A stretch of 64,000 bases of DNA from Cristatella mucedo. Taxonomy: Eukaryota > Bryozoa > Phylactolaemata > Cristatellidae. The translations under genes were made by a program, and so were the position numbers. This document shows, piece after piece, positions 32,740 through 44,739 of the stretch (position 1 is its first letter; each line of letters begins with the position of its first letter). The stretch covers positions 1,087,001 to 1,151,000 of the forward strand of contig WPIO01000009.1 of NCBI GenBank assembly GCA_009760855.2, read 5' to 3'. The notes beneath the pieces were generated by a model. It saw nothing but the letters and a program-made list of their open reading frames with translations. It was not told where the DNA came from and made no database searches.

Positions 32740-35485
32740 ATTAAAGACAGTGCCTCTCACTATTGTGATATACCGGCCTCTTTCTGGCTGTCTAAACTTG
32801 TTTATAGAGGAGTTTTTAGAGTTCCTCGCTACAATATTTGTGTGTGACAGGCCGTTATTGATTGCTGGAGACTTCAATATTCACGTTGACAACCCTATCA
32901 ACAGCCAGTTCCGCTCATTTCTTGACTGTCTGGAGAATTTTAGTTTTGTCCAACACGTTAATCATACCACCAATGTCGGTGGCCATATTCTAGATCTCGT
33001 GATCACTAAAGATGTCCTCCCCACTGACCTTGTGGTGTGCCCACTGACATAATAAGATCATTGTTTGGTCTCGTTTACTCTTCCTGCTCGCTTCTACATA
33101 CAGGGTTATATCGAACTTGTCAAGCGACGTAACTTACAAAGCATTGACAAAGACAAGTTTTTGAAATCTGTTTGTGGTGCAGGTCTTCTCGATCTGCATT
33201 CAGACTCGACCGGCAGCCCCGATACCCTCACGGATGCAGTAAACATAACAATCAAGAGTGCTCTTGACAAGCATGCTCCCGTTCATTCTATCCGTGTATA
33301 AATTTGTAGAGATATTCCTTTCAATCTACAAAACGCTCCCAAAGATGCGCCGGGATAAGCGCAGGCTGGAAAGTCGCTTAAAAAAATCGGGGTCTGAGTC
33401 AGATCTAGTCAATTTCAAAGACTTCCTTCGAGTTTATACCCGGAAGCTTAAAAAAGTCAGAGCTTCTTTTTTCACTCGAAATCTGAGTTCCTCCCTAAAT
33501 AGATTTATAAGACAGTAAAGCATTTACTGGCCAATGCTGAGAGGTCTGACTCCCCAGATAATAAAGGTTCCGTTGAAAAGTTTTCAGCCTTCTTTACTGA
33601 GAAAATTGTGCGCATTCGTGCCTCCATAAAGCCCCCTCTTACTAAAGCAATTGTGGTATCACAACTTGCGACCTTCTTTAAAAGGTTTTTCGAGGTTTCT
33701 GAATGCGATGTGGCTACCTTAGTAAGGTCTAGCAAACAGAGCTCGTCTCCTGTAGACCAAAGACCGTCATCTCTGTGGTCTTCACCGGCACACCAACTTA
33801 GCCCTGCCATAACCAAGATTTTTATTATTAATATTTTATTATTATTATATTATTATTATTTATTATTATTTTATTATTATTGTTTTTAATGCTTCTTTGG
33901 GAAAAGGGGTCGTCCCCAAGTCTTTTAAATCGGTAATCGTTAGATCCGTCCATAATAAGCCTGGATTAGATACAGAGGTCCTTGCAAGCTACCACCCGGT
34001 TTCCCTTCTTCCTTGTCAAAGATTCTTGAAACAATTGTTGCTAAGAAGCTAGTTAAACATATTAAAAAGAATGAAATATCAGAAACTTTCAATCAGGGTT
34101 CAAGGAGCAGCGCTCCACTGAAGCTGCTCTCCTCCGTGTGAACAAAACATTCTACGTGGCAACGATGACGGGAATGTCACTGCCCTAGCTCTGCTAGATC
34201 TGCCTGCTGCCTTTGACACCATTGATCACAAATTCTACTGGAACGATTGAGAACAACGACCGGTCTGGCAGACGAAGCACTGGCGAGGTTTAAATCGTAC
34301 TTGTCTGATCGTATTTAATTCGTGTCGTGTGGGGGTCAAGTCTCACACACGAGACGGGTCACATTTGGAGTCCCTCAAGGGTTTGTACTCGGTCCCTGGC
34401 TGTTCTCCATTTATACTCACACTCTGGGAAAAGTGATTAAGGCTAATGAAAAAGGATATCACTTCTGCTGACGATACTCAGCCATGTTTGTCATTCAAAC
34501 CGTGGAAATCTGTTGCAGCAACTGATAAACTGAATGCTTGCCTTGCCGACATTCGATCTTGGATGTCGGTAAACTTCCTGAAATTAAATGACGATAATAC
34601 TGAACTGCTCATAGGACACCCTAGGCGTGTGTCTGAATCAAAAGAATTTGCTCTTCTAATCGGTGATGCTGTTGTAAGACCATCATCACGTGCTGGAAAG
34701 TTAGGTGTTGTTTTTGACAGCTGGCTAAATTTTAAAAGCTTCATTCAGAAGACTGCTTCTATAGTTTGTCATAATGACCGATCCCTATCCAAGATTAGGA
34801 GCTCTCTCCCACAGTGACTTGCAAAAATTGAACAAGCTCCTTAGTCCTGTCTCGGCTTGATTATCGTAATTTCCTTTTGGCTGGGCTACCAAAGGAAGCT
34901 ACAAGGCCACTGCAGCTGAACATAAATATAGCAGAAGGCTAGTCTTCAAGTCCCAGAAGTTTTAGCGCGTGTCTCCTTTGCTAAAAGAGCTAGGACACAG
35001 AGGGAAGTTCTTAGGCTGATCCACAAGGCTACACACGGCTTAGCTCCTTCGTACCTAGCTGAACTGCTGCATCAGTTTCAGCCTGTTCGCGCCCTCAGGT
35101 CCTTTGTGGCCAATAAGTTAGCTGTTCCACTCCTCCACTTAAAGGCCATTGTAGACAGAAGATTTAGCTCTGCAGGTCCTAAACTGTGGAACTCGCTTCC
35201 ACAATTCCTACGCAACGACAGCTACTCTCAAGCTGCCGACTATGGCTCATCCTTTTTAGAGGTCGCGAGCTGCTACTTCCATGCTACTCACTACCTCAAC
35301 TGCTCTCCTGACTCTGCTATGGTTCCCACTTTCTCTTTGTTGCGTGAGAAGAAGTCTTTTGGCTACCAAATGCGTACAGAAACTCGCCAAGGCTGTGAGT
35401 ACGCTATACAAAACTCTCCTGCGTAACACTCACATAGTCTTCATGACTTTGTGGAGTTACAGACGGCAATACATTACATTACATA
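32740..35485 (+). mobile_element. Decayed LINE with endonuclease and reverse transcriptase (TACATT-tail family)
   Basis: The plus strand begins within the APE endonuclease: LTIVIYRPLSGC, LLIAGDFNIHVDNPI (the GDFN metal/catalytic motif) and ILDLVITKD. It then has the linker KRRLESRLKKSGSESDLVNF, an (ATT)n tract, the RT blocks LPAAFDTIDH near 34205 and FGVPQGFVLGPWLF near 34365, and a catalytic YADD region near 34460 that has lost two bases. Next come KFSDSWLNFKSFIQKT-like thumb and the C-terminal PKLWNSLPQFLRND block. It ends in tacattacattacata. Many stops and frameshifts. Confidence 0.88.
33822..33892. repeat. (TTA)n microsatellite inside the LINE
   Basis: About 70 bases of imperfect TTATTA repeats sit between the linker and RT blocks, where intact elements have coding sequence. 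Confidence 0.85.
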
Positions 35486-35489
35486 ACAA

Positions 35490-37080
35490 TTGTTTGCGCT
35501 CCCAATGAAGAAAAGAGTGACTAAAATAAATTAGCTAAACTTGTACTTATCAACTCAATTTACAATCGAAGGCACGAGGTAATCCCACGAAGCCAACTGC
35601 ACTAAAATTTAATTGAAAGTAAGCTATGGAAGTGCAGCATCGGCAACAGTAGTATCTCTTAGCCCGTCTAATTGTGGCAAGGCTGCCGAGGTGCTTACAA
35701 AACAGCTTTTGAAACTGGAGCTAGTTAGTTTTCTTTTTATAAATCAAATAAATGTTGCATCTTGGCTACTAATATTTGGATACAGCTTAAAGCCCAGTTA
35801 AATCATTGAGACATTCAGCGACGAAGATGCCCATAAAAATCTCTGTCCGTGTAAGTTTTGTGAAAAATCTAATTCGATAGTGCCACTTTATTAATTTTCA
35901 GAAGTGAAACTCAACTGATAGAAAATATGCACCACAACTAGCAGGTCAGATTTTGAAGGCCTGCAGTCTAAACCCTCTACATCCACAAATGAATCTAGTC
36001 CAGGGACATTGTAAGGTTTTCGGAGTATATAAAATGTATTTGTAGCACCGAGAAAATTTTTTTTTCTGGAAGAATAGAGGGTTGAAGCACTCATTAAGAT
36101 TAAATGAGTGTTAGCAATGTCATAAGCACGTTTGTAAAAGCATGACCGAGAAAGGTGTTACTGCCATAGAAATCGACTACTTTAGTTACTGAAAAAAACC
36201 CTGCAAATATTAGTGCTAGCGTCAGGATTTTAGCAATGTGTTTTTAATCTTTCAATTTTAAGTAGGCAGCGTAGCCAATACTGGCCTATGACGGAGGATC
36301 AAACCAGTATGCAATAACTAAATATCTTTCAAAATAATTCGATTACCTGCTCTGTACATCTAGCCGTTTCTTTGAATTAGAGGCTGCTTTGAGCTAGCTT
36401 AGAGCTTACTCGTGGTCTTGTGCTGCCTCAACTATGGCGACAGAACTTGCCGTATCTGGCTAACCTCTCACTTCGAGAGCATTAATGTGACGCATTGTTC
36501 AAGTTACTTTATCAGTGCTCCTATGACGACATGCTGAGTGTACGCTATATTTACTGAAAACTATTGCTTCTGACTAGTATTTCCGCAATGCATAGAACCA
36601 TTGACTGGACAATTTTTATTGCTTTCCAATAAACTTAAATTATGTCAACAATGAAACATGAGAAGTGACAAAAAAGCTTAAAATGTAACTGCGAGAAAAT
36701 AATCCAGCCGCTTTCAGGAAAGAAATAAAGATATCTTGCTAAGTTTCAGACCAAATTCTTTAAATTTCTTAAAGTAAATAATACATTTTGGAAGAAAAAT
36801 ATTTGCAGAAAGGTAAACGTTCACCCATTATCAAGTGTGACTTGTGCATAGACCTTATTAACACAATAGAGGGCACTAACCTTAGGCTGAGGCTGGCCTG
36901 ATGGCAACATAACACGGCTTGGTGGACTATATTTCAGTAGTAACTATGATAGGTTGATTGAATCGATATTGACGATGTTGTGAAGGCGAGGAATCAGTAA
37001 AAGGTTTAGAACTTAAGTGCTTAGTACATCTTTATTGGAGTTTCGTAGGAAGTTGCGGCAGTTATAGCCCAAAGTTAAAT
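35490..37080. other. Intergenic stretch without recognised feature
   Basis: AT-rich; nothing recognisable on either strand. Confidence 0.4.
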
Positions 37081-37084
37081 TCCT

Positions 37085-37240
37085 TTCTCTTCACGACCGA
37101 AGTCATGGGTTCGAGTCTTGCTGTGTGCGATCCTTTACTGCCAACTGCAAGCGATGATGACAATTGTTATTACAATTGTTATATAATTTTTAAATGACAA
37201 TTGCTCTTCTGCCGCTATTTTATTGAGGCTGCTGAATCAT
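37085..37240 (+). mobile_element. SINE family A copy
   Basis: Head with B-box gggttcgagtc, then ctgtgtgcgatcctttactg, ccaactgcaagcgatgatga and an end cttctgccgctattttattg followed by aggctgctgaatc. A short acaattgtta duplication has expanded the middle. Confidence 0.7.
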
Positions 37241-37457
37241 CTAATCTTTATTTAAATGTGATTCTGGTATTACTCTATCATACGGCAAGGGCAACCCTTC
37301 ATTTTTATAATGGCAAGCTGCTCATTGAAATGAGATTCTGAATGGAATTATATTCAAACACTAAGCATGATTTGCGGCAATAGTAAGGACACAACATTTA
37401 TTTGCACCTCAAGAGAAAACAATTTCTAATGGTTGCTTGTCTATACGGTTAGTGATA

Positions 37458-37512
37458 TTACCTGATTCAGCAGCCTCATTTGTAAAGCGACAGAATAGCC
37501 AATACGGCTACC
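37458..37512 (-). mobile_element. SINE family A end fragment
   Basis: cctgattcagcagcctcatt, then aaagcgacagaatagcc and atacggctacc: the last ~55 bases in reverse orientation. Confidence 0.6.
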
Positions 37513-37717
37513 CGCCAGCTGGTCTATTATCAGGTAAACAGGTTGGCTTGCCGTACGTAATTTACGCGCCTTGCATATGGGTTTCTGACGCCGGAATCTG
37601 CCTTACAGTGGTTGTAAAGCAGGTTATCCAATCTTCAAGGGATTGACCTATACGCGTTGCTCCGGCTTGCAGTGGGCGATACAGGCACTGCAATGCTGAA
37701 AAATACTACCAAGGCCG

Positions 37718-37882
37718 TGGTATGGAAGTGCGTATCCGGGTCTAAGCTCAGTGGTAAGGCGCTTGCACTTCACGATCCCGGCAGTGGGTTTGAGTCCTTC
37801 ATTCGAAAATCCTTTACTTCCAACTGCAAGAGGAGGTGAGAGCCGTTAAGGTTATTCAGCCGCTATAAAATGAGGCAGTTAA
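37718..37882 (+). mobile_element. SINE family A copy
   Basis: A-box-like agctcagtggtaaggcgctt and B-box tgggtttgagtcc, then aaaatcctttacttccaact, gcaagaggaggtgagagccg and a family end at aaaatgaggcagtt. Confidence 0.7.
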
Positions 37883-37959
37883 AAAAGCTATTCGTTACTT
37901 TGCTTCTTACCGCGTCCACGGGTTAAAGCCCAGAGACAAGTGAATACGCTAGAAAAATA

Positions 37960-39125
37960 GCATGTCAAGTGGTTACAATAATTTAAGCATCGACAAGTAT
38001 TAAAAGGAGAATTCCCACGGGCGGAAAGAGCGAAAGCTGCGGGGAAAGTGCGGATATTTAGCTTCTTCTTTAAATGCAGAAAAGTCACGCTGTGGTGAAG
38101 GAAGTTAGACGGGAGTGAGTTATAGACTTCGGGAGCATACCGACTGAAGCAATATTCTCCAATTGATATGAAGCTGGTTAGAAGCAGAATTAAATGAATC
38201 GAATCAGAAGAGCGAGCGGCCACGAAGTGAAATGTAACTAACAAGCATTTTCGATGAGCAAGCCTGATCAAGAAAATAAAGGGAACTAACGGTGATTGAC
38301 AAAACCTTGGAGTAGACAGTCTGCTTAATGGGGCTGATGCAACTCAGTGAGGAGTGCTGTAATGAAGAAGTTGTGACTATTAAGAAAGACACGCCTGGTT
38401 GCCAAGTTTTCATCACCCGCAATCGTCATAGTGCACAGGCCGAAGGACCTATAAGTGACGAGTTACAAAGGCAACGACGGAATATCATAAATGCACGGAT
38501 TAGCTTGGATGCGATAGCCTTATAAATATCCTTAGTAATTTTAAATTTTCGCATTGTGACTGAGATGAAAGTAGTCACACTTGGCTGCAGAGCTGACGCG
38601 GTCATTTAGTTAAAGCTCCTTTTGAAATGGATACCCAAGTTTTCTTTCTGGAAATCGCTTGCCGAGCCCACCTGGAATGATGGGCTTTCATATTTTCTGG
38701 TAGTAAATACAATTTTTCAGACGATATTAAATTAGTTATATTCCCTTTCAATTAGAGTAAGTTTGCTGCTAAACGAGTGCAAATGCAGCAATACTTCGCG
38801 GAATAGAGCAATTTTGTGTTTTGGAAGGCAGTAGACGAGCAAAAGCTGAAACGAAGCCACTTGTCATTTGTCAAAAATTGAAAGCCTAGATCGTGCTTGG
38901 CTATTACATCAACAAGAAGGAGAGAATAAATGATGGAAAGACGTGAGCCTAACATTAATCCTTATGACACCTGATACTCTCTAGGCTAGCAGTGTGACCG
39001 CTACCATCGACATGGACTTTCTTAAACTCCCACTGACATAGTACCTCAACCGTTGCAGCACTGTACCTGAAATGCCACGGCGAGACGACAGGCAATTGCA
39101 ATGATATGTTAGACATGACAACGAT
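37960..39125 (-). mobile_element. Decayed LINE (hairpin-tail related)
   Basis: The minus strand has RYAPEVYNSLPSNFLHHSVT followed by FLHLKKKLNIRTF, the C-terminal block that in better copies reads HAPKAWNSLPTCV and FKKKLKTHL. Upstream are thumb remnants and the block DVIAKHDLGFQFLTNDKWLR (degraded YADD region) near 38880. Confidence 0.7.
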
Positions 39126-39611
39126 ACGAATTTTATATCATTTGCTTTCTTTCTAGCCTATCAATGTCAGACATAGGTCCGTATATATTAGCCCCTCCAG
39201 CGAGCTCTCACAGAGCTATTATATTGTTAAATTGATGTCGGTATCAATTTATAGATAGTAAAGAGAGCAGGCATCCAGAATTTTGTCTACTAATGTTTGC
39301 TAGGCACTCTTCGTAAGGAACGTAAGAACGATGTGGCCTCGACTGATTTGTCCTTGCAGGACCATGACCTTGCTCGATTCGAGCAGTCTTCTTGACTGTA
39401 CATTACATCACAAGTTATATGGCTACCGTTAGAACCAGCTTTTTCATTTTGGCTAGTCTCCGAAAATGCAGTGACCTTCCATATTAAAAAGAAACGAATT
39501 TCAGTTTCGTGAAAGGGAGGTTATGATGACCGCAAGCTGAAGTTTGGTTGGTTCAACAGCCCAGCTGAAAAGCAAGGTCAGATTGCCCGGCTAATGCTAG
39601 CGTGCGAAGAG

Positions 39612-39755
39612 ATGTGCCGAGCTGGTTTGGAGCCGTTAAGGTGCTCACCCCGAACAAGGTCAGGTCGAGGTCATGGTTTCGAGCCCCAAGGCATATGTGA
39701 AGCGCCTGAATAGAGATTTAGTTTTCTTAGGACATCATATAAATGAGGTATTATT
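39612..39755 (+). mobile_element. SINE family B copy
   Basis: tgccgagctggtttggagcc, tcatggtttcgagcccc (B-box), then the tail gaagcgcctgaatagagatt and tagttttcttaggacat. The A-box region is partly deleted. Confidence 0.72.
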
Positions 39756-39759
39756 TAAT

Positions 39760-40810
39760 TATATTAGACTGATAACTTAAAAAAAATTAATTCGTGACTT
39801 TAAAGAATACCACTGAAGAATGGACAGAAGTGAGGTGATGTAGCAGCTACATTGTCGACGGCATACCGGATGAACTTACAAGTTATGCACCAGCAGCAGA
39901 CGATAAAGGGCACAGGTCAGAGTCGTGAATAAATGGAACTGCAACAGTTCATACGTTCATGGCTGTTTCCCTACCTTGCTTGGACCTGGGGGTAGGACAC
40001 ACAAAGGGTGCTCTCTTTAATCACCAAACAAAGCCAGCGTAATGCGGATAGCTTTACATCCAGTTAGCCGCTACTAAAAATGCACATTTGCCGGGTTTCA
40101 ACTCGAGCACACAAGTGGAAATTAAAAGCCGTGGCTATACGGACCTTTTTTGAAAGTCAAATTAAAAGCAGTCTCAGTAGATCAACCAGGAAAAGGACCA
40201 AATCCGTGACCATAAACTGCCAGATCGTTTGATGCTGTGGGCTAAGATCTTTTTCGACTCTCAATTCCACAGCAGACGGCATTCAGTCACCATTGATTTT
40301 TAAAGTATATAAATAGTAAACTTAGCAAATAAGCTCCAGTAAAGTTTTAGAGGAAATTTTCACTGATTCAGTTTTGTTAACAACATATAAAAACCCTGTA
40401 AAAGATTCTTACATGACCATCTAGTATCTGCTCAAGTTCTGCTGGGTCTCTCTGCAGCCTATCGATAACTAAACTGTCATTGAGCGCTTACCATATCGAG
40501 TGGGGATCACTGACCTTGCGATTTTTGTAATGTAATTTATGTCCGTCTCTAATTCTATAAATTCCCGAAGGCTAAGCGGCTTTTGTTGCGCATGTGGTCA
40601 CCAAAAGTCTTCATGGTACGCAAAAAAGAGAAAGTGAGAAGCATAGCTGAGTCAGGGGGTAGTCCAGGAGGTGAGCAGCATGAAATTATTAGCTTAGGAC
40701 GACTTGAAACGATATGCCACGACCGACAGCAAGAGAGTAGATTTCATTGCTTAGGGAATTTCTGTGATTGAGTGGAAGTGAGTTTTAAAGTCTAGGAAAT
40801 GCAGTATTAC
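39760..40810. other. Intergenic stretch without recognised feature
   Basis: Nothing recognisable on either strand. Confidence 0.4.
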
Positions 40811-40811
40811 A

Positions 40812-41260
40812 ATAAAAATAATAATAATGCACTTGATAAAGCGCCCCCAGAGAACTTAATCTCTTTCTAGGCGCTTTAAATTTGCTGCAAAAGGAAATGG
40901 AATTGAATGGTAAGTGAAATCATGCTTGAAAAACAAACAAAATGAATAGCATGGTTAGGGGTGACATGCACAGGGTCAGCATGCAAATGTGGTTAGTGGC
41001 AGCATGCACAGTGTCAGCACGCATAAGCACATGAAGGACGAATAACAGGGACCCACTAAATGCTGTCCTCAATAGATGTGTTATCAAGTTCCTTTTAAAT
41101 GTGGTCAGGTCAGGGGATGTTCTGACGCAGGTCGGGAGGGAGTTTCAGGCTGTGGGAGCATACGAACTAAATGCACGTTCTCCAAAGGATTTAAGGTTAC
41201 AAGCTTCTTCCGCCAATGGCCTATAAACGTAAGAATGAAAAGTCTAATTGATTATCCATA
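40812..41260 (-). mobile_element. 5'-truncated LINE (hairpin family): tail, 3' UTR and coding end
   Basis: Left to right: (AAT)n, the complement of the hairpin (gcgcccccagagaacttaat, ctctttctaggcgcttt), the 3' UTR with gcataagcacatgaaggacg, and the first ~150 bases of the C-terminal coding end. Confidence 0.82.
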
Positions 41261-41264
41261 AAGA

Positions 41265-42146
41265 AACTGAGAGCACGAGGCGGCTGAAACTGTTGCGACA
41301 GTTCAGCTAGGTATAGTTTAGGTACTATTTCCGTGGGTGACGTGGGTGAGCATAGCTAACGACTAACTAGAAGCCGAAAAGATGCATACAGATATGCTGA
41401 TGGCGCAACAGTGCAGAAAAGCATTTAGAAAGCCGTCACTTTTATGAAAAGTCAGGGTCGTGATGACAATCTGTAACTTATAAAGCCACAAAGGACTACA
41501 TTTTTGCAGTACCAGAATTAGCTTAAAATCAATTAACCAGCAATCGGGATTGCTTGAATTAAGTCTTTAATATAGACGGTGAGATCGACTCCTCCTTATT
41601 ATGCTTCAATACTCGCTAAGTTATCTCTAGTGCCGCAATTGTCCGACCGACATAGCACGCTCACGTTTCACCACCTGTCCTTAAATTAATGCCACCGTCC
41701 GCTAGGATGTTCAACAGAAGCTAAAATAACCGTCTAGGCTATACACATTAACTTTCAGCTTGACAGTTTCATCGGGCTCTACCACATATTGCTACTTAAG
41801 GTGCTCAGACGCCTTCTTCGCAGCTATTGTATGAGCGGTCGTCTCTTCCTCTTCAACGCCGATAGCCATATGAGCAGCATCGGTATATTTCTTCGGAATA
41901 CATATTCTTCCTGATGTCTAGGTCACCAGAAGTTTACTTTAAAGTAGGCAGGTGAACATGTTTAGCATCAGCCCTATCTCGCGAGATGCCTAAAATAACA
42001 TAAAAAATAGAGTAGGACCTCTATATCTCAATGCACTGAAGCAAAGAAAATTTTGGCAGCGACTTATAATTTTCATCAAACGCATCGTCTTTCAAATCCA
42101 GTCTTAGATGCCTTAAATTCAGTTAGACCTCTGACGGCTATGGTAA
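41265..42146. other. Intergenic stretch without recognised feature
   Basis: Nothing recognisable before the LINE at 42147. Confidence 0.4.
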
Positions 42147-43245
42147 CCTCTGGGAAAAGTGATTCAGGCCCATGGAATAGGATATCACTTTTATGCTGAC
42201 GATACTCAGTTGTATTTGTCATTCAAACCATCGGAATCTGATGCAGCAACTGAGAAACTGAATGCTTGCCTTGCCGATATTCGATCCTGGATGTCGGAAA
42301 ACTTTCTGAAACTAAATGACGATAAAACCGAACTGCTGCTCAAAGGACACCCTAATCGTGTGGCTGGATTAAAAGGCTTTGCCATCCTAATAGGTGACGC
42401 TATTGTGCGGCCATCACCACTTGCTCGAAATATAGGTGTCGTGTTCGACAGATGCCTCAATTTCAAAAGCTTTATTCAGAAGACTGCCTCTACAGCTAGC
42501 CATCACATCCGATCCCTATCCAAGATTAGAAGCTGTCTCCCACAGTGGCTTGTAAAAAATTTAACTAGCTCTTTAGTTCTGTCTCGGCTTGATTATTGTA
42601 ATTCCCTTTTGGTTGGGCTGCCAAATAAAGCTATTATGCCACTACAGGCCACAATGAATATGGCTGCAAGGCTGGTCTTCAAGTCCCAGCGGTTTGAGCA
42701 CGTGTCTCCTTTGCTTAAGGAGCTAGGATGGTTGCCGGTTGAGCAAAGGATACAGAGCAAAGTTCTTATGCTGACCCACAAGGCCCGCCACGGCTTGGCT
42801 CCTTCGTACAAAGCTGAACTGCTGCAACAGTTTCAGCCTGTTCGCGCTCTCAGGTCCTGTGTGGACAATAAATTAGCTGTCCCATTCCTCCGCTTAAAGG
42901 CAGTTGGCGACAGAAGCTTTAGCTCTGCAGGTCCTAGACTGTGGAACTCGCTTCCACAATTCTTACGCAACGATAACTACTCTCCTACTGCCGACTATGG
43001 CAGATCTTTTTCAGCGGTTCTGAACTGCTACTTATATGCTACTCACTACCTCAACTGCTCTCCTGACTCTTCTATGCTTCCCACTTTCTCTTTGTTGCGT
43101 GAGACGAAGTCTGTTGGCTACCGAATGCGTACCGAAAGCCGCTTAGGCTGTGAGTGTGCTATATAAAACTCTCCTGCGTAACACCCACATGGTCTATATG
43201 AATTTTGGAGTTTCTGACGGAGATAGATTACATTACATTAGAGAG
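42147..43245 (+). mobile_element. 5'-truncated LINE (TACATT-tail family), youngest copy
   Basis: It starts at the RT palm and runs without interruption to the family end (ttacattacatta), 5' truncated as usual for non-LTR retrotransposons. It lacks the endonuclease and the first RT blocks, so it cannot move by itself. Confidence 0.9.
42159..43166 (+). CDS. Reverse transcriptase C-terminal part of a non-LTR retrotransposon
   Basis: 335 codons open. Residues 9-20 YHFYADDTQLYL hold the catalytic YADD (residues 12-15). Next come SWMSENFLKLNDDKTELLLK, NIGVVFDRCLNFKSFIQKT (thumb), SRLDYCNSLLVGLP, RLVFKSQRFEHVSPLLKELG, WLPVEQRIQSKVLMLTHKA and PRLWNSLPQFLRND, the order of L2/CR1-like elements. The upstream RT fingers and endonuclease are missing by truncation. 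Codon 1 is simply the first in-frame ATG in the fragment. No stop or frameshift is seen, unlike all other RT copies in the window, so this insertion is comparatively recent. Confidence 0.93.
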   Translation: MIQAHGIGYHFYADDTQLYLSFKPSESDAATEKLNACLADIRSWMSENFLKLNDDKTELLLKGHPNRVAGLKGFAILIGDAIVRPSPLARNIGVVFDRCLNFKSFIQKTASTASHHIRSLSKIRSCLPQWLVKNLTSSLVLSRLDYCNSLLVGLPNKAIMPLQATMNMAARLVFKSQRFEHVSPLLKELGWLPVEQRIQSKVLMLTHKARHGLAPSYKAELLQQFQPVRALRSCVDNKLAVPFLRLKAVGDRSFSSAGPRLWNSLPQFLRNDNYSPTADYGRSFSAVLNCYLYATHYLNCSPDSSMLPTFSLLRETKSVGYRMRTESRLGCECAI

Positions 43246-43249
43246 CTTT

Positions 43250-44630
43250 AAGCCCTCTACCTAGCATACAGCCGGCTGGCAGAATTTATTTACGCATTAA
43301 ACACTTAAGATAATGCGGCTAGCTACAGAAAGTCAGATACTTTTGCTGTTCCGAAATACTTCTAGCAATCATTAGCGTTACCTTACTTAGACTTATTAAG
43401 AATACCAGCGCTTGGGCATGCGCTTACAAGGTCTGACATGCTCGCGTAATAATTAGCCAATTGAAAAGTTTCATTTCAAGCAAATGTAAGTTTCCTATAA
43501 TAAGATTTTAATCTCCTTAAGTGCTTTAAATATATTTTCTAATTTATTACTTAATTTATTATTTCTTAATCGTTTTGGATTGTAAAGAAATACAAACAAT
43601 GTATATAATCCTTTGGTGAAAAGGCGGCTGATTTGCCCAACTTAATCAAGAGGTGGTGCTCTGTAACCACAGAACCGAATAATGTCCAATTTTTCCGCTA
43701 ATATATAATTCAAAATGCTAAATATTCTCTACAATAAAATACCGAGTGAGTTGAAGCAGCGAGCAAAAAATAATTAAGCTTATTGATCAAGAATTTTAAA
43801 CTAAGCTGAAGGGTAACGACTTAAACTAGATCAATTTATTGGAAAGGACTTTAATATATTAAGTAAGAAACCGGAATTCCACACTTTTCAATTTGAATCG
43901 CCATGCTTTCTAGGTAGCAAGGACCATAAGAACCCTCGTGGTAATTGCTGAGTCATGTTAAAGGTTGTGTTAGGCGCTATGCTGATACATAGGTGAGGTC
44001 AAGCTCAGAAAACACCACTGTGTATATATAATTAAGTGGTCTTACAGCACAATGGTAGGATTATTAGACGTCAATTTGAGATATGTAGATATAACTTCAT
44101 TAAGTTAGCACTTCTTGTGTGATAGTCTTGAAGTTTCGAAACAATGATATTAAGTAGAATACGTTTTAATGTTTTTATTTTTGCGTGCATTTTGATCTGT
44201 GACTCGCTCTAGCAGAGGTCAAAGAAATGACAAAATGTCTATCCTTTGAGGTCTTATCCTTTGTCAAAGCGATTGCAGCATAGAAGCGAAGTGCTAGAAA
44301 CAAAGTCAGCGTAGTCTACTTGCATTGACAGTCGTTAAAGATGCTTATATTTACATTAGGAGGTAGCAGCTGATTTTGACACATCCAGAGTCTCTAGCGA
44401 TGCTATCCGTAGCCAGCTTGCGTAGTCTGCCGTCTCCTCGACCCGCTTACCGACCTTATACCGTCGATACAATGTTACAAAAATAAAAAACTAGCCAACT
44501 TCCTGGTCGAGTTTTCACGTATTACTAAATGTAAATATAGGCCTAACCAGACTGGCTTTGGTAGTCAATAAGGTTATGTGAAACTGGAACTCACTAGACT
44601 CTCCTGGTAATGTTCATTCAGCTTACCACT
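43250..44630. other. Intergenic stretch without recognised feature
   Basis: AT-rich; nothing recognisable. Confidence 0.4.
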
Positions 44631-44634
44631 AACC

Positions 44635-44735
44635 CACAAACCCTTCGATCACGCTTCCTTTGCAGCAAATGCATAGTGCCTAGAAAGAGATTGAGTTCTC
44701 TGAGGGCGCTATATGAAATGTTTTACTCTTAATTT
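44635..44735 (+). repeat. LINE tail (hairpin family)
   Basis: cccttcgatcacgcttcctt, gcagcaaatgcatagtgcct, agaaagagattgagttctct and gagggcgctatatgaaatg. Confidence 0.78.
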
Positions 44736-44739
44736 TGAA

